Of a DNA stretch of 39,050 nt, positions 12,463-22,500 are shown piece by piece. Source of the DNA: Apostichopus parvimensis. Taxonomy: Eukaryota; Echinodermata; Holothuroidea; Aspidochirotida; Stichopodidae. The stretch lies in contig KN884556.1 of the NCBI GenBank assembly GCA_000934455.1, positions 10,796 through 49,845 on the forward strand, read 5' to 3'. The notes beneath the pieces were generated by a model. It saw only the letters and a program-made list of their open reading frames with translations, was not told where the DNA came from and made no database searches. Every line of letters begins with the position of its first letter. Position 1 is the first letter of the stretch. The translations under genes were made by a program, and so were the position numbers.

Positions 12463-12544
12463 ATGTGCACCCGCTTTAGAGTGATGGCTTTCATTTATGT
12501 GGCGTTATTAGCGGCAGCGATATTTCAGACGCCGGGCATATGTG
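12463..12544 (+). CDS. Exon 1 (coding): signal peptide
   Basis: A good 3' splice site (ttttctttacag, ending 12458) lies four bases before ATG 12463, so the 5'UTR contains an intron and the true first exon is upstream. A second in-frame ATG at 12484 gives an equally good signal peptide (MAFIYVALLAAAIFQTPGIC). The hydrophobic core runs to about residue 25 and the exon ends with donor gtgagt at 12545, phase 1. Possible 5'UTR donors include gtaagt at 12120 and the duplicated units near 2.1, 4.7 and 5.6 kb. Confidence 0.8.
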
Positions 12545-15500
12545 GTGAGTATTTTTTAAAGAAAAAAGTGCTGAAAGGAACGATGCCGATAAAAACTAAA
12601 TCTTTCTGCATTATTCAGAATCGGGATTATTTTGATCAAAAGAGTCCAACTGCACAAGAACTACTTATATAATTCGACATGTTTTACATCTGCAGAATTT
12701 ACAGAACTCACATCTCACAATCCAGTTGGACTCTCAGAATGTTCCCTGGTACAATATCTTGAAATTGGTACGATGGGGATCGTACAGTGTTCATTTAACG
12801 AGAATTATTTGGCGGTAGCTTGGTATAACGTGAACGAAATGAAACCCATCTTGCTTTACAAAAACGGAGTGAAAACAGGAGACGGCTTCGACTCCGGAGA
12901 ATTTGATATTTACCCTAACGGCTCACTGGTGATAAGAACTGTTGCTATGAAATACGAAGCCGTTTACACCGTGTCGAAGGTCATCTCCAGTTTAGAATTA
13001 CCAGTGTCTTATGACATAAGTGTACAAACGACAGGTAAGTCTATGTTATTTGGCTCATTTGGAAAAGAAAGCAAAGTCGTAGAAAAAGGACGATGTTTGT
13101 CTTTGCATTATATCTAAATTCATTCATCAGCAACACGAACTATCATCAACTTCAAAAAGACGATAGTTTTTAACAGCAAACGTAGTTTTAACAAATTTGT
13201 TGCCTAAATTTACAGTTTTTTTTTTTAATTGTTTACGTAAATGACGGTAAGTCGTCACATAATCACCTACTCCTCTTTTCTGTTCAATTTGCTGCTTAAG
13301 ATTCCTGCGATATTCTTGCCAATGTTCATAACATCATTTAATGGATGTGTAAATGAAAAGAAACTATGGATGTTCTTTTATAGAGCAAATTTGGTCAAAA
13401 ATTTCATTCCCAATAAAAAACTAACAATTTGTATCAAGGTATAACTCAAGTCAATGCATATATATAAATATAACAACAGAAAAGCAAATTCAAAGTAAGG
13501 AGAAATAAAGGCTATGGAATTATGGTTTTATACAGGTTCGAAGATAGATCCAAGTAATTGAGTATTTGACTGCAAGCTTGTCAACGACGACCGCCAAGTA
13601 AAACTTAGACCGAAAAACGTAATTTTTTGACAATTTTCCCCAATAACAGAGCCGTCTCTCTACATATACCTGTGAGGCTCCTGATTTGATTCCTTGTATG
13701 TTCTAGCTAGTTGTAATTGGAAAGGGTTAGTTGATTGAAGGTTTTCACTGTCTCTCGATTTTTTTGAAAAAAAAGGTCAAAACGACCGGTTTTTTAAATG
13801 TAAACAAATCTTTGAAGACAAAAAAAAAAGAAGAGAAGTCCATGTGACCCCCTCGGAAAAAGGTTGTTTATTGATGCAGGCTGTCTTATGTGCAAAATAA
13901 AGCTATGGGAAGCTCTCTAGTGTATTCCTATCTCGAGTAAATGAGTTTCTAAAAACATGGTTTGCTAATGTGCAGATACGCACAATGGGCCGCGAAGGAG
14001 TGATGAGAACTAAACTGTGATATTAAGAAAAAGCAAAAAACATAAGACTTATGATATTCATTTGAAAATCACGTTACAGAAATATCATTTGCTTATTTCT
14101 TGTAAACTGTTATTGTCTTCTTCACATCTTCGGAGAGATCTCTCCATATTCTCCCTCCCGATCATTTATTTACATAGTTACGTAACGTATCATACCATGT
14201 TGACGATATCTGTATCAATATCGCACACAGTTGTAATAATGTTGTTGTTTAATATTCTGTGTATCTCTGACATGTGTTCAACTGGTATTCCATAGTCAAG
14301 CACATTTTAGTATTTCAAATAGTTCAAGGTTAAAGGTGTAAAGAGAACATAACGTATTGTCAGACAGGTATGGTTAGGTTTCTGCGTTCTCTTATTTTTG
14401 TTTATCTTAGTTATAATTAACGCACTGATATTTCGTTCTACTACCTACAGTGACACCAACTAATACCATTCCTGCCGTTGACAAGTGTTCGTACGTATTC
14501 AATAACATATGTGTCAAGACGACTGTAAGACATATTGAAGCAACTTGCTCTACTAAAGAAAGCCGTCCCGCGATCTACTTGAGTTGGGCAAAACGAACAC
14601 ATGAAAGGGATTACATGCTACCATCAAATTACATGAATTTCACAAACAATAATGTAACCTATACGTCACGTACAACAACAAAGTTTCTTTTTGAGGACTC
14701 AATCTTTCTTACCCTCTTGGTCTGTCAGGCTTCTAGTGTTCCTTTAAATTGGATGGAAGAAGAAAACATTATTCTGATTGAACGTCAAACTAATTACACA
14801 TCAATTTTCACTCCTGATAAAACGTATGTGAAAATCCATTCGAGAATGTATTTATCATGTAACGACCGTACTTTAAATTTACTCATGTGGAAGCGATCAC
14901 GTGGAAGAGAAGCTGATGTTGAAACCATGTTTGTAAGTATCTTCCGGCCAAGTAATCTTACACAATTGACCTACAAGGAATACCAACTTGAAGTTGATGG
15001 CAGCATTTCTCTACAGAACACGTTGTTAGAACATGAAGGACTCTACGCGTGTCTACACGATAATGGTGTCAGCGGAGGCATCAAGTTGCACAATGTATCT
15101 GTAATTGGTAAGCTGGTTAGATCATTTTATTGTTTCACCTATTTTGATAAAAAACAAATCAAGATGAATATTCACCACAACAGACTTAACATGGTATTTC
15201 CAAGTCTTCTCATAACATGTTAGTTCATCAAGATGGTTGAAAATCATCGTGATCTTCATCATGACAGCCTCATTTGCGTATGGAACTATTGTCTTCTTAG
15301 CAGCGTTCTGTGCAATTTACAGCCCTCAATATTTTCGGCATTCTGTTCTACGTAGGCCTCCCTTTTTTCAATTTAATGTCTTTCAATCTCGAACCTACAC
15401 TGGGTGAGACCACCGCAAATCCTGCGTTTAAAAAGTTGCCCAGAGCTAGCTAAGCGCAATTTACAACATACTGTAGTCGTAAATAAATTATTTAAGACCT

Positions 15501-16495
15501 CTTGTGTAACCTGGCATTTTCAAGTGTTGAATAACGCAATCATTTTATGTGCACTGTATTGTTTACCTTGAAACAATATCCTTAAATTATCAGGAAGTCC
15601 TTGTTTCATGTAACGTTTGCTTAAAATCATACTCGTTTTATTTGACTGCGTGTGATAACGTAAATACGAGTCCTTTACGGATTATGCCTCTGAATACATA
15701 ATATTAATGAAATTTGAAACGTTTAATAATTCATCAGCCTTATTACTATACAATATTAATATCCTATTGGATGTGGTTGTTCCATCATTTCAGTGGATCC
15801 AATACCAGCTTTTCTAGTGATAGACGGTTGTAATCACCAACAGTACTGCGTGCTGGAAAAGGAACCTCGAGATGTCTTGACATGTTCTGTACTTGGAATA
15901 AGACCAGAGGTGACACTTGAATGGAGAGCATTTCGGCAGGAAAGCCCTATTGTGTTTACACAGCATGCATCAAAAGTGACAAAGGAGGGTGATGGATATG
16001 ACGTATCTCTCACAGTTAATTTTGACATCACTCTAACAGCCCAAGATAAAATTACTGTAGAGTGTCACGCTGTAGGAGAGAATTCTGAACTCTTCAGTCT
16101 TTCCACCAAAGTGGATCTTCTATTTAACAACGGTAAGTACGGCAAGTTGAATTAACAAATACGAACAGTGATATAAGAATAAATATTTAAGAATGGGAAT
16201 TAACTTTGTAAGACTCTTTCATCATTACTTTCTTGTGTATATATGTTTTTATTCTGCAGTGCTTCTCAGAGATCGGGACTCAAACATTTTAACAATAGCC
16301 ATTATTGTGGGCGCTTTAATAACGCTCATTGTGATCATATCGGTCGTGTTGGTGTCCAGGTGCAGAAAGAGAAGAGGTAAGGAATTATTTTAATGTAACA
16401 TGTGTCTACATGCTTATATATACACCGTTTCGTATGTATGATGTAATTCTTCATAGGGAAAAGGGCAGCATAAAAATGTGAGATCGACCTCTATT

Positions 16496-16583
<88 letters not shown>

Positions 16584-19500
16584 TATAAGTACAAACAGTA
16601 TTTTGTAATTACTAGTCTATATGAGTTTCGCCTTTCATAAGTTGAACTTGAAACAAGTCAAAGGTCAGCAATATCCAGGAAGCAATCCACATAATTCAGT
16701 TTCATGATTTCATAAAGTCAAATATGGTTACAGTGTTTCATCAGTAGCATAGTTGTAGTTATTGCAAATAAAGTGTAAGATCAAGGTCAAAATATACCAC
16801 AGACAAAAAGCAAAACTTTGTGTTTTATTTCAGCGAGAAGAAGGAAACCAATAGGAATTGTGATCAATGAAGTAGAAGAGGTAATGTATGATAATTGTGT
16901 TTATTGTACACTCTTTTGTACAACGCTTAGTTCTTCTTTCTTTAGTACTTGTTTTATAAAAATGAAATAGACAATTTACTCCAAATTACCCTGTTTAATT
17001 CCAAAAATTGGACCAGGATTATGTAAATATGGATCACGTGAAACTGTTTCTGTACTTATCTGGTGATCTACACTTACAAACACACCGGCTACACTCGAGT
17101 ATACATTGCATAATAACTGTCGCATACAGATTGTTCTCTATCTATAACCGACACAATCCAACATATATCTCTTATTTTAGTTATTTGAGCATACCTTTTA
17201 ATGTGAGCTAATTGTTGGTAACGCTCCCATATGTAAGGTTAAACCTTACGACAGCTGGATCTTACAAGTTATTAACCAAGCCCTATATTTGCCAATTCTT
17301 GAAAGCGACTTGGCAATTGTGTTGTTTAACATTCTGCGTTCGCCACAATACGGGATAGGAAATGCATTATAAATGTATAATGATATTCGGAATGAAATCA
17401 ACTAATGTAACTTTTTATTTGGTTACTAACGTATAACTATGTGATTGTTGTTCTTTACAGACCATTCCAATGATGAAATCGGACACATGTAAGTGTTCCT
17501 AAAAATTGGAACGTTAAAACAAAATTATGCATGTCTTAAATTGGTCATTGCATTGTATATATGTTCTCGCGGACTCAAGTAATGCTATATGAATACAAAT
17601 AATGTGAAGTATAAACGATTTGGGGTTTTTGTAGAACGTTAGTTACAAAGTATAACACTTAATGATCACATTTGGCTAAACAAAAATGTATTTTATATTT
17701 CAAAATTTCATCTAATACATACCGGTTATTTCTGCATACCACTTACTCGCATATAACTTGTATGGAATAGTGAATACTATGTTTGACGTATATATACTTA
17801 TGATGAAACATCGATCGATCTCTGGCTGTTGTATAAATATCCACGAAAAGAATCAGTTTAAGTTCAAGTTAAGTAATAAGAAACGTGTATTGCGATTTTA
17901 TAACCGTGTATTTGCTTTTAAGCCACGATTACTTGTATTACAGGTTACTCTGAAAAAGCTGAGCAATTTATCAAGCAGTTGAAAGCAAAATATGAAATAT
18001 TTTATGATTCGGTCCAACCAATGCCCTACATCAAAGACAGAATGTATTGCGTGGACAAGGTATTTGTTGAGGGCGGTATTGAAATCATGACAGGTATATC
18101 TGAAGGAGAGGCACAGTGGGATAAATTGTCATCCTATCAAGAATTAGTCAAAGAAAGCTGTTTAAAAACAAAACGACATATTCTAGAAGGAGAACCTGGC
18201 TACGGGAAGTCAACGTTGACTTTACAGTTACTTTATGACTGGTGCAAATCTCTTTCTAAGTCCCCATTACGTGGAGTAGATGTTATTATATATTTACGTC
18301 TACGGCAACTTAGTGGTGTTAAATCAATTCTTAGTGCGATTAAAAGATTCATTCTACCGATGGATTCAGATATAAGTGAGAGCGATATAAAGGAAATATT
18401 GAATCAAATGAACTCCGTGTTGGTTTTACTTGATGGCTTTGATGAGTACCCCGATCAAGAAAGTACAGAAACAGACATTTATCACATCATGAAGAAAAAT
18501 ATGTTTCAGGAATTTAACGTCATTCTAACAACAAGACCCTCTTGTGTACCACAAGAAATTGCACCTCACTCCGACCGTGGTCGGCTTACAGGGTTTGGCG
18601 AAGAGGCACGTAAGAGGTACGTTGAAAAGGCAGTTATTGGAAAAGGAGGAAAAGCTGTGGATAAAATTATGAGAAAATTGCAGAAAAATCCTGTTCTTGG
18701 TGACCTCTGTCAAGTCCCACTGTTCTTCGTCATGTTTGCGCACATGACATACGAAAAGGAACATTTTGTGACATTCAATTCCGTAACTAGTTTTTTCCGC
18801 TACATGATAGCTTCTTTTCACAGTCACATGAGAAATAAAATGAAAGATGAAAACGTCGAGAAGTTTGAGCTAATGGAACATGAACACAAAGAACTAGATA
18901 AAGTCGCCTTTGAAGCTTTGAGTGGAAAGAACCAGAAAATTGTTTGGGATCGTCAGCAGCTTTGCAATCATCTAGGACATGAATTTTACGACCAATATAT
19001 TCGTATTGGAATATTAGTGGAAGAAGAAGTTCTAAATATTGCAGATCCATTGCACCCGCAAAGCGATATTCAGTATAAACAAGAAGTTCGCTTTTATCAC
19101 AAACTGTTTTGTGAGTGGTACGCTGCTCATTACGTTGCTGAACAATTAGAATGTGGACGAATTGATTCTATCAACAGTTTTCTGCAAAATTTAGATCCTT
19201 TTGACTTACAATATGTGTACAGATTTGCGTGCGGACTTAACAAAATTGCAGCGGGGAAAATTATCCAATACTTGCAGCATGAGATTGAAGGTAAAAAATT
19301 TGCAATTTTGTGCATGCTAGAACAGGCAGATAAAACTGATAGATTTCTTAAAACAGTGTCTGATCTAGTTTCGTCTAGTGTTACGACCATTAATAAGGAC
19401 GAGAGCAAACTACTGCAGAGATCGACACTTCAGATACTGGATGTGGCATCCAAAAATCAGGTAATTAAGCTACCGTTCATCACATAAAGTATGTATTTAA

Positions 19501-22500
19501 TTTGCAAACGTTAATTAATAATGTATGGGTAACGAACATCACATAATTAATTCAACTTCAACAATACTTGGCCGCCTTTCAGCTGTAGACGATCGAACAA
19601 TGGACAACCGACATGTATTCATTTTTTGTATGTACAGTATGTCATGTAAGATGATATGTACCCTACCTTTTGAAATCATTCTCACCAGTTCACATTTAAA
19701 CTTGCCAAGAGTAACATCACCATAATCCAATTGGTTGTAGAACTGATGTACTCAATATAAAGCATTGAACGAACATTGATCAAATTAACTACTCAGTGTA
19801 GTATCCCAACATGTACGATATTATCTTACTGAAAAATCCTCCCACTTTGTATATGAAAACTAAAGAGATACTCCAAGGCAGTTATTTGAGATTACATTCA
19901 CTCGATATTATGTTACCTATTCTTTTTCATGGTAGACTAGAAACGCTTGAAACAGTATACAAATAAAATGACAATATGACACACCTGATTGAAAAAAAAG
20001 TGAAAATAATTACTAAATTAGTAAATACATTTACGGAATAATATACTGAATTATTATTATATATTTACTAACCAACAGCTTAAACCTCTGCAATCACCTC
20101 ATCATTTGTCTTTTAGGTTCCAATATCCTGTTTAGTACTAGATAAAGGCCTATCTGAAGCCAATGACGACGGTATTAGTCTAGAATCTGGATTTCATATT
20201 CCAGTTCTGTCGACAATTAAGACGCTAGAAATTAGACTAGAAAAGGGAAGAGAGCTGACGCAGGACGAAACGCTAGGAGTATTTAGCTATGCACAGGAAT
20301 GTCATAATCTAAAGAATTTGACGTGAGTACCCTCTTTATATATGCAATCATTCCGGTTAGATTAAATCATTCGGATACGTGGTTAAATAAATGTGAAATA
20401 ACGTTATGAAATATAATGAATCATATGTTCCTTTTACGTGTGCAGTAACATTAGGTGAATACAACGTAAGTGTCAAACAAATACGTCCATAGAATAATTA
20501 TACTTCGAGTTATTTTCGACATAAAGTTAAAAAGTAAACAAATTATTAGTTAAATGAACTTACACTAGTTCGTGTCGTCGTGTTATATGTTAATGACTTC
20601 CTCCTTTGCCCTCAGATTCATTGACTGTCTGTTGCCACTCTCATTTTCCCTTAAGTTCTTGTCTTCTGTCATGAAATCAAAACATCTTCAAGGTAAGATC
20701 GAATCGGATTTAAAGAAAATCAGTACAGTTAATTTTATTGTAGTATTGAGTATTGTAATAGCAAAAAAAAGTTCAGCTGCTTGATTATTGTCGGTAGTTT
20801 AATTAAGTACAACTAGCATAAGATGATAATTGGCAACAAGTTTGATTATTACATAAGTTATCCCTGAATATTACATGATCATAAAGAAACAATTGTTTCC
20901 AATTTAATTCTTTATCAAAATAAGCTAAAGAACAAAAATAAGAACAAAAGTAGACATTTACTTTCAATCTATTATTAGAAAAAAGCTTTTAGCTATTCAG
21001 GTAAGTAGGCTAGATATTTCTTTTAAAATTTGGAAATAAATCTTAAGCTTTCTAAAACATCTAAACATTCCATAATATAAACGACAGTGATGGGCATTTT
21101 TATGCAGTTGACGTGACATGGTTTTCGTCTTTTTCAGTCCTGTGGCAACCATTGAAGCATGAATTTTGTTTAAACATCTCAAAAGGCACGTGGAAGTTCG
21201 GCAACCCTCAAGACTACTTGGTGCTTACCGTAAGTCTATGTGGCAGAATATTACAATACTCTAACTTATATAGTTCTAACACAGAAATAATATCTTTGCG
21301 CTCGAACATGATATGTATAAACATAAAATGAAATCAGGTGAAACTCGACCAATTTAAGATTTTACACTTTCATAGCGAAATGAGAATGAACAATACGATG
21401 AAAATGTCCAATACCCCCCCCCCCCCAACCCTCCACTCTCTAAACCAAAAATGAGAATAATAAAAAACAAATGATAAGCGGATAGATAACATTTGACTGT
21501 GATTTATTATATTACACACATTGACTTTGGAATATGACTTTCTACGATTCTTTACTTTCTTGAAGCAACTTATCAAGTCGAGCCTGTGCTAAGCAAAGTA
21601 CGAACATGGCTGCGTTTATATGTTTGCACATTATTCAATCTAGTTCAATTATTCACCATGTTGTGTTTATTAATCACAAATGATAATGGAATTAAAGAAA
21701 TTATGTAATTTTTATGGAACATCGTCTTTCATAAAAAGGTACTCTTAAAACGTTGCACGGATATGTTTTCCAACACTTGGAACGTACATGGGCGGCAATC
21801 ATGGGGGACAGGGGGACATGTCTCCCACTTTCTGAAGGATGGGGTACACAATATCAAATACCGCCCTTCCTCTCAGTTTAACGACTCACTCTTGAATCTC
21901 ATAAAAGGAACTCAAACATTGTGCTATGAGATTAGTATTAATGTTTGTTCTCATCTTCTCAACTCCCCAGTGAAATATAATACTTTCCAACTGGGTTGTA
22001 ATAAGAATTACGGAATATATCTATAGCGTAAGTTAAGTGAGAAACCGCGCACATACACCCTGAGGTAATATGCTAAGCCAACAGACAATGGGAAGCCCGC
22101 AGCATTCGCTTATCACCTTTCCAGTATATTACATTTCATATTTTAAAGAATGTTGTATGATCATGTACAAACAATACATGTTTGCCTACGACAATGTGAA
22201 CAACTGAACAGTATATGCGCAATTAATTAGTCAGTTAGTTTAGAGAAATTATCATATCAATTCTTCTGATTTCATCAGTTTGTAGTTTACAACCTCTAGA
22301 TTCTAGGCAGGTATTACAGGGTTTATTTTAACCGCTCATCACATATATGCACGATCGCGGATGCGATGGCCGTCCGTTCGTTTTGGTTTTTACGAGTTTT
22401 GTTAGAATAACAATAAATGAAGAGAGCTCCTAGGATCTAATCTGCTTAAACTTGTGTAAACTACGGTTCAAAAATATATTTCTTACGTATATATGTTCAT

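Noticed and set aside
17017-17202. Longer 186-nt version of the DYVNM exon ending at gtgagc
   Set aside because: Phase-compatible and open, but the downstream part has no protein-like character; the 21-nt version is simpler. Not fully excluded.
18525-19408. Antisense frames across the NACHT exon
   Set aside because: Shadows of the strongly coding plus strand.
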